Shown here piece after piece: positions 16,596-24,647 of a stretch of DNA of 42,456 nt; position 1 is the stretch's first letter, and each line of letters opens with the position of its first letter. Both the position numbers and the translations under genes were made by a program. The stretch is from contig CAZNIT010000037.1 of NCBI GenBank assembly GCA_964573205.1, positions 1-42,456 on the forward strand, given 5' to 3'. Under the pieces are notes generated by a model. The model was not told the origin of the DNA, ran no database searches, and saw only the letters and a program-made list of their open reading frames with translations. This stretch comes from QNZT01 sp964573205. GTDB lineage: Bacteria; Campylobacterota; Campylobacteria; Campylobacterales; QNZT01.

Positions 16596-16987
16596 TTTGC
16601 CACCTCCAATCTGACTTTCGCTTTTTGCGGTTGAACTCTCGTAATTTTAAGCTCTTTGATTTTTATACCGGAATTTTCGATCTTTCTTAAAAGCAAATTC
16701 AATTTTTGGTTATTTAAATTATCAAAATCGTAAACTACACTACCGGGACGACTCTTTTCATTTGTAGGTGATGCCACTCTTTTTAAAGTATTTATTAGCC
16801 TACGAGCACTTTTTTTATCGCCAAAACGCTTTTTTAACACACTTATCTCTTCAGCCTCTTTTTCAAATGTTACAAGTTGCTTCTTTTTTTGCAGATACTC
16901 TTCATACGAGCTCTTTTTATAACCGTTGGCAAGAAGCAAAACAAGCATTGAAACGACAGCGAAAACTATTAGATTTTTTTGACTCAT
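16592..16987 (-). CDS. gspM: GspM-like inner-membrane protein
   Basis: The 131-residue protein has a short cytoplasmic N-terminus, one membrane helix (about residues 6-22), a charged coiled-coil stretch (YEEYLQKKKQLVTFEKEAEE), and a small C-terminal ferredoxin-like region (ISGIKIKELKITRV type pattern, seen as NSGIKIKELKI). This is the layout of GspM/PilO. It overlaps both neighbours by 4 nt, so translation is coupled. Identification relies on layout and operon position more than on sequence identity. Confidence 0.7.
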   Translation of the reverse strand: MSQKNLIVFAVVSMLVLLLANGYKKSSYEEYLQKKKQLVTFEKEAEEISVLKKRFGDKKSARRLINTLKRVASPTNEKSRPGSVVYDFDNLNNQKLNLLLRKIENSGIKIKELKITRVQPQKAKVRLEVAK

Positions 16988-17919
16988 GACGAAATCTTTA
17001 TCGTTAAAATATCATCTTTTAAATCGCTTTGGACGATTTTATATTTTTTCGAGAGAGAGGATCTTATCTCCTTTTCTCTTCGCGCGTCTTTTACCTTAAT
17101 CTCTATAAGAGCTCCTTTTTCATTCAACTCTATATTTCTTATATATTCATCTTGTTTTAACGGAATTTTGGAAAATAGATAGAGTTCATCTCTTAATTTT
17201 TTCTGTTTTTTATAAGTTTTGTAAAGATTGTTCTTGATACTTTTGAGTTGCATAGAAGTTGCCGGTAGATCAAGTTTTTGTATCATACGGCTTTTTTGTT
17301 CCTCGATTTTCGCGGCCTCCTTTTTATATCCGATCGATTCCAAAACCAAAGCGCTAAAAATCAAAGCTACCGCCGAGGCCGTGAAGATAAAAGTTTTTTT
17401 ATCGATAGCCTCCTCTTCGAAAGTGCCCAATTTTATTTTATGACGCGATAATTTTCTATTTTGCGTCAAATCCTCGATACGAATCTTCGGGTCGGTACAG
17501 TTTCTTGGTATTTGTATCAAAAGACCGCCCATATTTACAAGCGAACTATCGCTATCTATCGCACAACAAGCATCAAGATCGCTAAACTCGTATTGAGAAA
17601 AATAGATAGCGTCAACTTTCGCTTCATCGATAAAATAGTCGTTTATCAACTGTGATAGATTCTCTTTATCATACGCTATGATAATAAACTCGCCGCCGAC
17701 TTTGTTAACTTCGTAACTATAATCTCCATCGGGCAAATTTCCCTCGAATACCGACTGCGCGAGTTTTTTCGCCTGAGCCGTACTTTTTACGGGAAGTTGA
17801 ACTTTTTTCACCCAGTAAAACTGAGGGGAGAGGATAACGCTGTAACGCCCCTTTTTTCTAGGCTGCATTTTTTGATGCAAAAAAAGTATATCTTTATTCT
17901 CTTGAAACAGATTCTTCAA
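16984..17919 (-). CDS. gspL: GspL-like inner-membrane protein
   Basis: The 311-residue protein has a cytoplasmic part of about 170 residues, one membrane helix at about 174-194, a coiled coil, and a C-terminal ferredoxin-like domain. That is the GspL/PilN arrangement, in which GspL anchors the ATPase GspE to the membrane. The cytoplasmic part is shorter than the actin-like domain of classical GspL. The start is a TTG at 17919 with GAGG 10 nt upstream, lying 26 nt inside the gspK-like gene; a later ATG at residue 18 is possible. Identity is inferred from layout and position. Confidence 0.7.
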   Translation of the reverse strand: MKNLFQENKDILFLHQKMQPRKKGRYSVILSPQFYWVKKVQLPVKSTAQAKKLAQSVFEGNLPDGDYSYEVNKVGGEFIIIAYDKENLSQLINDYFIDEAKVDAIYFSQYEFSDLDACCAIDSDSSLVNMGGLLIQIPRNCTDPKIRIEDLTQNRKLSRHKIKLGTFEEEAIDKKTFIFTASAVALIFSALVLESIGYKKEAAKIEEQKSRMIQKLDLPATSMQLKSIKNNLYKTYKKQKKLRDELYLFSKIPLKQDEYIRNIELNEKGALIEIKVKDARREKEIRSSLSKKYKIVQSDLKDDILTIKISS

Positions 17920-18895
17920 TACGATCTATCCTCTTGTGTATTATGTCATAATCAAATACCAACTCTTTTTCATATGAAGAGGTACCTAAAGTTAGATTAC
18001 ATTTTATCAAATACTTACTTTTTGTATCATTTGAGTCGAACTCACCGACTCTAAAAAGCTCTTTGATCTCTTTTAATTCGGGATCGTTTTGCATATACGT
18101 ACTCTCCTCTTTGAACATAGCGCAATAATCACTATCATCTTCAAGAAGAGAAGACGGCAAAAGTAGAGAAAGCGGATCTTTAACTTCACTCTCACCGCTT
18201 TGCGTAAACGAAAAATCACTTTTACAATCAAGTATTCCCGTACTTTTATTTATATCGCCAAAATAGAAAAAATCCTCAACGCTTTGGCGATTTATTTTGA
18301 AAATATTTTTATCGCTACTCAGTTCGTAATATTTTTTGAAGATCTTTTTCAAATGATTGTAACTATATATTTTGCCCTGAGCGAAATCTATATCGTCGTT
18401 GGCGATTTCGGTTTCACTCCCCAGCTCAAGATCGTTTTTATCGACGGTATCTATCAAAAGATCGAGCATCGTCTGTTGACTCCTCAATCCGTAAAGATCG
18501 AAAAAGCGTTTCAACGGTCTGCATAATATTCGAGTCGTCATATTTTGGTCGCAATTGCCTTCGCTTGTGATCAAATTGTTCAAGAGCATGTTTAAATTTA
18601 TCTTTTTCATGCGCGAATTCATTTCAAATCCTATCACGATTCCGGTTTTCGGTTCGGTTAAGGGAGGTATGTCGCTAGAGAGCAAAATTTCTAAAGTATC
18701 CGAATCGTTGACATCTTTTGTAATGGAGTTTAAAATAGAATTAAAATCTTTAAACGTTAAAGAAAATTGATTTTGAGCGTCGATAACGCTCACTTCATCA
18801 AAACTCCTTTGTGAAATAGTAAGCGTATATAAAACCAAAGCGGTAATAATAGCGATAAAACCAAGTGTCATCATCAAAACAATCGCTTTTCTCAC
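17894..18895 (-). CDS. gspK: GspK-like minor pseudopilin
   Basis: The 333-residue product begins MRKAIVLMMTLGFIAIITAL, a hydrophobic prepilin-like helix, followed by a large domain, as in GspK, the pseudopilin at the tip of the pseudopilus. GspK characteristically lacks Glu at mature position 5, as here. The middle contains a helix-hairpin-helix-like stretch (FFDLYGLRSQQTMLDLLIDTVD) of the T2SSK type. The start is GTG with AAGGA 5 nt upstream. It is the first gene of the eight-gene minus-strand secretion operon. No GspH, GspI or GspJ genes are in the window. Confidence 0.75.
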   Translation of the reverse strand: MRKAIVLMMTLGFIAIITALVLYTLTISQRSFDEVSVIDAQNQFSLTFKDFNSILNSITKDVNDSDTLEILLSSDIPPLTEPKTGIVIGFEMNSRMKKINLNMLLNNLITSEGNCDQNMTTRILCRPLKRFFDLYGLRSQQTMLDLLIDTVDKNDLELGSETEIANDDIDFAQGKIYSYNHLKKIFKKYYELSSDKNIFKINRQSVEDFFYFGDINKSTGILDCKSDFSFTQSGESEVKDPLSLLLPSSLLEDDSDYCAMFKEESTYMQNDPELKEIKELFRVGEFDSNDTKSKYLIKCNLTLGTSSYEKELVFDYDIIHKRIDRIEESVSRE

Positions 18896-18976
18896 ATATA
18901 TCCTTTTAGAAAAGATCAGCAGATGCTGCGTGGTATTTTACATTATCGCTCTTATTAATTCTAAAGCTATTTTTAC

Positions 18977-18982
18977 TATAAT
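18977..18982 (+). promoter_or_regulatory. Candidate -10 promoter of gspG
   Basis: A perfect TATAAT after TTTTTAC lies 99 nt upstream of the gspG start, in the 186-nt divergent region between gspG and gspK. It leaves a long leader with no further clear motif. Confidence 0.4.
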
Positions 18983-19081
18983 ATATGTCTTATTTTATAA
19001 TAAGAATCTTAAATTAAACTATTTATATCTGTGCTTTACATTCAAGCGTATAAATAGCCATTTTATAAAGGAATGACTCCA

Positions 19082-19495
19082 ATGAAAAAAGCTTTCTCTC
19101 TTATTGAGATCATGATCGTCATCATTATACTCGGACTTCTTGCGGGTCTCGTACTACCAAATCTATTGGGACAGAGCGAACAGGCGAAAAAGAAAATAGT
19201 CTGCATTCAAATGCAAAGCATCAACGACGCTCTTAAAAACTTTAAGTTACAAAACGGTACTTATCCCTCCACCGAAGAGGGAATAAAAGCGCTTATCCAA
19301 AATCCCGATCCGGAAAAGTACAAAAGCTATCCTGACGGAGGATTTCTCGACTCCAAAGTTCCGGTAGATCCGTGGAAAAATCCGTACATTTATATAAACA
19401 ACGACGGAGATATAGATATGATCTCCTTGGGCGCCGACGGTAAAGAGGGCGGTAGCAAAGAAAATGCGGACATCTCGTTTAAAAATTGTAGGTAA
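19082..19495 (+). CDS. gspG: Major type II secretion pseudopilin GspG
   Basis: GspG is the main subunit of the secretion pseudopilus. The 137-residue prepilin starts MKKAFSLIEIMIVIIILGLL with Glu at mature position 5. It then shows the GspG-specific pattern NGTYPSTEEGIKAL, the DPWKNPY motif, and a calcium-site loop (IDMISLGADGKEGG). The ATG at 19082 gives a normal leader and a 9-nt spacing to AAGGA; an ATG at 19073 is too close to that site. It lies divergent from the rest of the operon, which is unusual. Processing would be after Ala, as in two of the three pilins at the window start. Confidence 0.93.
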   Translation: MKKAFSLIEIMIVIIILGLLAGLVLPNLLGQSEQAKKKIVCIQMQSINDALKNFKLQNGTYPSTEEGIKALIQNPDPEKYKSYPDGGFLDSKVPVDPWKNPYIYINNDGDIDMISLGADGKEGGSKENADISFKNCR

Positions 19496-19501
19496 TTTTA
19501 C

Positions 19502-19525
19502 AAGATGAGGTCAAAACCTCATCTT
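19502..19525. terminator. Convergent hairpin terminator between gspG and the next gene
   Basis: AAGATGAGGT and ACCTCATCTT are perfect 10-bp arms around a CAAA loop. It lies 6 nt after the gspG stop and overlaps the last codons of the converging gene. No strong T run follows on either strand, so it may work as a bidirectional end or as a 3' stabiliser. Confidence 0.5.
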
Positions 19526-20494
19526 ACGAATCGCATACTCTAAAGCGCCATCTTGCGTATAAACAAACAGATAATTAAAATTAAGCGAATCTATTTTTTC
19601 TAAAATCTCTTCATCGCTTCTATAATACAAAGGTAATTTTATACCCTCCACTTTTGTCTTAGGCGGAACAGCTACAACCGTTTTCGCCATCCAACCGCCG
19701 ATATTTAGAGCATAGTTTCTAGCCTTTAATATATCTTCGAGATTGTCGCTTAAAATCACCACCTTATCATTTTTCATAACCTCTTGAACCGACGGTTCCG
19801 CGTCAAGAAATATCGGTTTAAAGTGCTTGGTGTAATCAATCTTGTCGATACTATAAGGTAGTCCGTACTTATCGCATAAAGCGACGGCGCACCTTAGAGC
19901 ATCCAGATGAAAAAAAGAGAATTTCTTATACTGATATATATATTTATGAATCTTGAAAGTGGTTCTAAAGAGCGAATCGTCACTTACTATATGTCCCGGA
20001 GCCTTTTCATCAAAAAAAGTTTTTTTCTCTCTAATCGTGGTCAATAAAGATTCATCACTCCCTACAAAGAGCCTCTTGTTACTGTTTAAAATCAGTTCGA
20101 ACGCTTTTTTATGATCGCTCGGTATAAACTCGATGGAGTTTTTTCGAGTAAGTATCATCTTTAAAAAAGTCATAACTTTTGGAGAAATCAATTCGAAAGA
20201 TGCGTCATCTTCACCTATGACAAACGAGAGAAGAGAAAAGGACGACCTATCCAAATCCTCCACTTTTATCAAAGAGATTTCTAAAAAATCGTCTGCATCG
20301 ATAAAGCTACCGCTAAAAACAAGAGCCGAAGCTCCATTTCGATTCGCCTCTTCGGCCTCCTCAAGATCACTTACGAAACAGACATCTCCTTTTTGCACTC
20401 TCTTTGCATAGCGCGTAACGCGAAAGAATTCATCATCCTCATCTCCCGATATTAGCTCGGCGTTTAACGCTTTTACCAATTCTACCAAGGTCAT
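19511..20494 (-). CDS. Protein with Mur ligase N-terminal-like domain (327 aa)
   Basis: I do not recognise a named gene. Residues 1-65 resemble the N-terminal domain of MurE/MurF ligases: VTRYAKRVQKGDVCFV followed by AEEANRNGASALVFSG corresponds to the family pattern 'DSR.v..GD.F.A' then 'A...GA.a.v'. The rest has no visible ATP-binding GTNGKT motif, so it cannot be a working Mur ligase. It may be a degenerate paralogue with a new role, perhaps in the envelope. It contains repeated Phe- and Lys-rich stretches and no signal peptide or membrane helix. It lies between secretion and efflux genes, transcribed with the latter. Its start has TAGA-type weak ribosome-binding context; the call of a real gene rests on length and codon pattern. 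Confidence 0.7.
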   Translation of the reverse strand: MTLVELVKALNAELISGDEDDEFFRVTRYAKRVQKGDVCFVSDLEEAEEANRNGASALVFSGSFIDADDFLEISLIKVEDLDRSSFSLLSFVIGEDDASFELISPKVMTFLKMILTRKNSIEFIPSDHKKAFELILNSNKRLFVGSDESLLTTIREKKTFFDEKAPGHIVSDDSLFRTTFKIHKYIYQYKKFSFFHLDALRCAVALCDKYGLPYSIDKIDYTKHFKPIFLDAEPSVQEVMKNDKVVILSDNLEDILKARNYALNIGGWMAKTVVAVPPKTKVEGIKLPLYYRSDEEILEKIDSLNFNYLFVYTQDGALEYAIRKMRF

Positions 20495-20511
20495 AAACGT
20501 TTACGCATCAG

Positions 20512-22182
20512 TCATACCGCCTTCGTATTGTACATCAAAACAGGTACGAACAACAACGAAACCACTACCGCCGCCACCGTACCGGAAATCAATGCCACAC
20601 CCAATCCGCCGAAAATCGGATCGGTCGCCAAAAGTGCCGAACCAAGTATTATAGCGACTGCGGTCAAGAAAATAGGTTTTGCTCTTGTAGCCGTAGCTAT
20701 CGCGATAGCTTCTCTTTTCGCAATCCCTTTTTGCTCCATCAAAGCTTTGGCGAAATCAATAAGCAAAAGTGAATTTCTGGAACTTATACCCATAAGAGCT
20801 ATAAAACCTATCAAAGATGTCGCTGTTAAGAAAAACGTATCTTTAGTTACCAAATCGGCAACCCAGTGACCTATGATAACACCTATAATGGATAAAAAAC
20901 TTCCTCCCAAAATAATACCGCTTATAGCAAAACTTTTATAATAAATCACAAGAAGCAAAAAGATCAAAACAAGTGCGGCTATAAACGCACCTCCTAGATC
21001 ACGAAAAGTATCGAGAGTAACTTTCATCTCACCGTCCCAACGAAGCAAAAACTCCTCTTTCGTCTTTTTATCCGTTAAATAGAGATCGAACATATATGTA
21101 CTCATACCTTCAACCTCTTTAACATCGTAATCTTTACCGAACTCTTCTATCATTTTCTCTCTCGCATCCAAAAGCGGATAGACCTGCGACTCCATATCGG
21201 TCTCGGCTATAACGTTTAACATTTTTTTAAGATCTTTCGAGAAAATCGTGGGAGAATTTTTCACCTCGACGATATTTACAAGCTCGTTGACCGGAACCAT
21301 CATGCCCTTTTTATTCATGAGTTTAAGTGCCGACAACTTCGCTTCAAGAGCTTTCTTCGATCTAGCCTCCAAAGTCTTGGAATCATCAAGTATAACGAAC
21401 AAAGGTATCTGATCCGGTGAGTTTTGCGAATTTTTTACAGCTACCGCCATACCTTCGAAAGCCAAATAGAGTATATTATTTAGCTGCTCCAGCGAAACAC
21501 CGGATCTTGCTACCTTTTCGGAATCGGATATGAGCTCGTATTTGGTGTAAAACTCATCTTGCATAATATCGACATCGACAAGACCTTTTGTCTTTTTAAG
21601 GATTTCCTGCACTTTCATCGCCATATTACGCAGCGATTTTCCATCTTTCGCAAAAACTTCGACAACAATCGATGCCATAGTCGGGGGGCCGGCAGGCTGT
21701 TCTATCATCTTTATACTAGTATCTTTTAGTATGGATTGACATTTCGAATGAATTATAGGTCTTAGTCTGTGAACCATAGTGTATGAAGGCTCGTCCCTAT
21801 GATGCTTGTCCGTAAGATTTACGACTATCTCGGCAAGATGTTCCCCCTGCTTTAAAGAAGATCCCTTCACCAAACCGGCATAATCAAGTGGTGCTCCCTG
21901 CCCGAGAAAAACCTCGGCGTTGAGAACCTCTTTTTCATCTTTTAAAACATCTATAACACAATCGGTTATCCGCTTGGTTTGTTCGATCGAGCTACCGGTA
22001 GGCGCATCGACATATATGGAAAAGGTATTAGCGCTTTTACCGGGAAGCATTCTTGCAAGCACCATTTTCGTAGGAAGCATCATAACGGAAGCTCCAAGAG
22101 CCCCTAGAGTTATCAATATAACGGCGATTCTTTTTGATCTTTTACCGTTTATATCGTAGATCAGCTTTTCCAACCACTTCAT
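20512..22182 (-). CDS. RND efflux transporter, C-terminal half (TM7-TM12)
   Basis: The 556 residues match the second half of an AcrB/CzcA-type pump. TM7 lies at about 17-36, the second porter loop follows, and five C-terminal helices lie from about 395 to 550, including the TM10 region SSRNSLLLIDF, in which Arg replaces the Lys of AcrB. The ATG overlaps the TGA of the N-terminal half (ATGA). Its frame is closed by a TAA eight codons upstream. Adding one A to the A6 tract at 22196-22201 would fuse both halves to one 1105-residue protein and would place KKWRAVMKWLEKL, which looks like the normal linker before TM7, in frame. It is therefore either a split pump with coupled translation or a frameshifted gene. 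Confidence 0.88.
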   Translation of the reverse strand: MKWLEKLIYDINGKRSKRIAVILITLGALGASVMMLPTKMVLARMLPGKSANTFSIYVDAPTGSSIEQTKRITDCVIDVLKDEKEVLNAEVFLGQGAPLDYAGLVKGSSLKQGEHLAEIVVNLTDKHHRDEPSYTMVHRLRPIIHSKCQSILKDTSIKMIEQPAGPPTMASIVVEVFAKDGKSLRNMAMKVQEILKKTKGLVDVDIMQDEFYTKYELISDSEKVARSGVSLEQLNNILYLAFEGMAVAVKNSQNSPDQIPLFVILDDSKTLEARSKKALEAKLSALKLMNKKGMMVPVNELVNIVEVKNSPTIFSKDLKKMLNVIAETDMESQVYPLLDAREKMIEEFGKDYDVKEVEGMSTYMFDLYLTDKKTKEEFLLRWDGEMKVTLDTFRDLGGAFIAALVLIFLLLVIYYKSFAISGIILGGSFLSIIGVIIGHWVADLVTKDTFFLTATSLIGFIALMGISSRNSLLLIDFAKALMEQKGIAKREAIAIATATRAKPIFLTAVAIILGSALLATDPIFGGLGVALISGTVAAVVVSLLFVPVLMYNTKAV

Positions 22183-23828
22183 GACTGCTCTCCACTTTTT
22201 TGTTTATCTTTTTGAAAATGATGGTGATGATGGTGCATTTTCGGTTTTTTCAACATTTTATTCGCTAAATACGGCGTAAATATATAAGCCACCACAAGCG
22301 ACGCAAAAAGCGCTACCGGAACGTTATAAGGTATCGGTTTCATAAATTCGCCCATCATTCCTCCCACAAACGCCATCGGTACCATCGTCAATATAATAGC
22401 CAAAGTCGCTATATTCGTAGGTGCACCGATCTCATCGGTCGCCGTGATCATAATCTCATCCACTTCTCTATCCACCGCATCGTGTTCATGCATATGTCTG
22501 TGAATGTTTTCAATAACGATAATAGCCGCGTCCACCAAAAGACCCAAACTCAATAAAAAGGCAAACAGCGTAATTCTATTTATCGTTTGTCCCGTCAAAT
22601 AAGCGATAAAAAGAGTTACCGCCAAAATAGCCGGAACGGTAAAAGTAACGATCAAAGACTCTTTCCAACCCAAAGCTATAACCAAAACGATAGCGATAAT
22701 TAAGATCGTAATCAACAGATGGCTAACAAGTTCGTTTACCGCTTCATCCGCCCTTACACCGTAGTTTCTGGTTATCATATATGATACGCCGGCATTATTG
22801 AGCTCGTTTTCATACTTTTTCAACTCTTCCAAGACGCTCTCGGCAACAACCACCGCATTCGTACCTTTTAGTTTCGATACGCTCAAAGTTATCTGCTCTT
22901 TTTGTGTAAAATTCGATTTTTTATTTTTATGAGCGCTCTTCATAATCGCAATTTCAGCGGATTTGTAATTTTGTTTATCGTATGACGCTTCCACTTTCGC
23001 CACATCTTTAAGATAGATGGGTGAACCCATATATGAAGCTACGATCACGTTTTTTACATCCTCGACGCTGTTGATAGCATTTTTGACTCCGAAAATCACC
23101 AACTTATTCTCTTCGGTTCTACCCTTGACGTCGGGGACATTGACGGCCAACGCCTGAACCGCCTTTGTGATCTGCCCCAAAGAGAGATGATATCCCGAGA
23201 GTTTATGCAAATCCACCTCTATGTTGTACTGCTCTTTATGCTCGCCCTTTAGCGTAGTTTTGGAAACGTTTTCGACACTGTTAAAATCGTTTTGGATCTC
23301 ACGAACCAACTTAAAAAGCCCGACTCTATCGAGAGTGGAACCATCTTTTTGATAAAAAGCCAAAGTCAAAATAGGAACATCTATATCTATGTCAAAAGGA
23401 CGAATAAGCGGCTGCATGGCTCCTTTTGGGAGTTGATCCATATTTTGCATCACTTTATCGTATAGTTTCAAATTCGAATCTTCACGATTCTCTCCGATTT
23501 TATACATGACATTTACAATTCCGACATTATCCGCCGACATACCGTAAATATGCTCGATTCCGGAAATTTCTCGAAGTTTCCTCTCTAAAGGTTTTATGAT
23601 AATATTATCTATCTCTTCAGGCGTCGAACCGGGCAGAGGAACGATAATCGTACCACCGCTAATAGCGATTTGCGGATCCTCTTCTCTTGGCATCACGACC
23701 AAAGAGAGATACCCCATCGCAAGTAAAAAAATCGCGAGAATCGGCGTCAAAGGATTATATATAAATATTTTCGCCAATTTACCGGCAACATCGGTTACCG
23801 GAATGTCGGCCACTTTATCTTTATCCAT
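22179..23828 (-). CDS. RND efflux transporter, N-terminal half (TM1-TM6)
   Basis: The 549 residues contain TM1 (about 27-46), the first periplasmic porter loop with the family start MPREEDPQI and PGSTPEEIDNIIIKPLE, and TM2-TM6 from about 365 to 520. The proton-relay region in TM4 reads GLLVDAAIIVIEN, with one Asp as in several heavy-metal or HAE pumps. The end is unusual: KKPKMHHHHHHFQKDKQK then SGEQS, so six His in a row form the cytoplasmic tail. The ribosome-binding site AAGGA precedes the ATG. The adaptor gene is 12 nt upstream and the tolC-like gene before that, giving a complete tripartite system. Substrate unknown; the His run hints at metal but does not prove it. Confidence 0.9.
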   Translation of the reverse strand: MDKDKVADIPVTDVAGKLAKIFIYNPLTPILAIFLLAMGYLSLVVMPREEDPQIAISGGTIIVPLPGSTPEEIDNIIIKPLERKLREISGIEHIYGMSADNVGIVNVMYKIGENREDSNLKLYDKVMQNMDQLPKGAMQPLIRPFDIDIDVPILTLAFYQKDGSTLDRVGLFKLVREIQNDFNSVENVSKTTLKGEHKEQYNIEVDLHKLSGYHLSLGQITKAVQALAVNVPDVKGRTEENKLVIFGVKNAINSVEDVKNVIVASYMGSPIYLKDVAKVEASYDKQNYKSAEIAIMKSAHKNKKSNFTQKEQITLSVSKLKGTNAVVVAESVLEELKKYENELNNAGVSYMITRNYGVRADEAVNELVSHLLITILIIAIVLVIALGWKESLIVTFTVPAILAVTLFIAYLTGQTINRITLFAFLLSLGLLVDAAIIVIENIHRHMHEHDAVDREVDEIMITATDEIGAPTNIATLAIILTMVPMAFVGGMMGEFMKPIPYNVPVALFASLVVAYIFTPYLANKMLKKPKMHHHHHHFQKDKQKSGEQS

Positions 23829-23840
23829 AGAATTTCCTTT

Positions 23841-24638
23841 CTACTCTTGTATGGTCACTTTTGTATAAAGACCCGGATAGACTACTTTTCCTTCGGTATC
23901 AAAGGATAATTTGATCTTAAACGTATGAGTCATCGGATTGGAGCTCGGAATTATAGCCGATACTTCCGCTTCATTGTCGATATTTACCGAAGGGATGTTG
24001 ACTCTCACTTTTTTACCGATTTTAATATAGTGAAGATTTTTCTCGGAAATCTCGGTAACGATTTTCAAGCGGCTTAAATCGGTCAAGACCATCGCAGGCA
24101 TTCCGGGTAGCGCCATCTCTCCGGAGTTAATGTTTTTTTGGACTATAACACCGTCGTTCGGAGCCTTTACTTTTAAATAATTATATTGATTCAAAACTTC
24201 CTGAAGTCTGGCTCTTGCTTGTTGAACCTGCTTTTTCGCGACTTTCACCATATCTCGAAGATTTTTCTCCATAAGCTCTATACCCTCGTACTGGGCTTTG
24301 GAGATAACCCCTTTTTCGCGAAGCCTCTTGTTTCTTTGAAGATTTAAAAGAGCGTTTGAATGTTGATTTTGGTACATCTGTAGCGATAGAAGCGCTTGCT
24401 GGATCGCAAGTTCCACTTGAGCTCTCGCACTATCGATCTCTTTTGTATCGATCTCGTACAAAAGATCACCTTTTTTAACTCTGTCACCTTCCGATACTTT
24501 TACATTTTTCACAAAACCCATATAACGACTTGTAATCATTTTTCTATTATCGGATACTACCGTACCCGAAAGTTCAAGCTTTGCCGCAAACGCGTATGAA
24601 GCGAATACCAACGACACTATTATCAATCTTTTCATCAT
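23841..24638 (-). CDS. RND periplasmic adaptor (membrane fusion) protein
   Basis: The 265-residue protein has a signal peptide (MMKRLIIVSLVFASYAFA) without a lipobox, a half-lipoyl motif (GFVKNVKVSEGDRVKKGDLL), a coiled-coil hairpin (about residues 70-150), the second lipoyl half (VKAPNDGVIVQKNINSGEM), and a beta-barrel. It is shorter than AcrA because the C-terminal membrane-proximal domain is reduced. It would connect the RND pump to the TolC-like channel. AGGAG lies 6 nt before the first of two ATG codons. Confidence 0.92.
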   Translation of the reverse strand: MMKRLIIVSLVFASYAFAAKLELSGTVVSDNRKMITSRYMGFVKNVKVSEGDRVKKGDLLYEIDTKEIDSARAQVELAIQQALLSLQMYQNQHSNALLNLQRNKRLREKGVISKAQYEGIELMEKNLRDMVKVAKKQVQQARARLQEVLNQYNYLKVKAPNDGVIVQKNINSGEMALPGMPAMVLTDLSRLKIVTEISEKNLHYIKIGKKVRVNIPSVNIDNEAEVSAIIPSSNPMTHTFKIKLSFDTEGKVVYPGLYTKVTIQE

Positions 24639-24647
24639 CTCTTTCTC

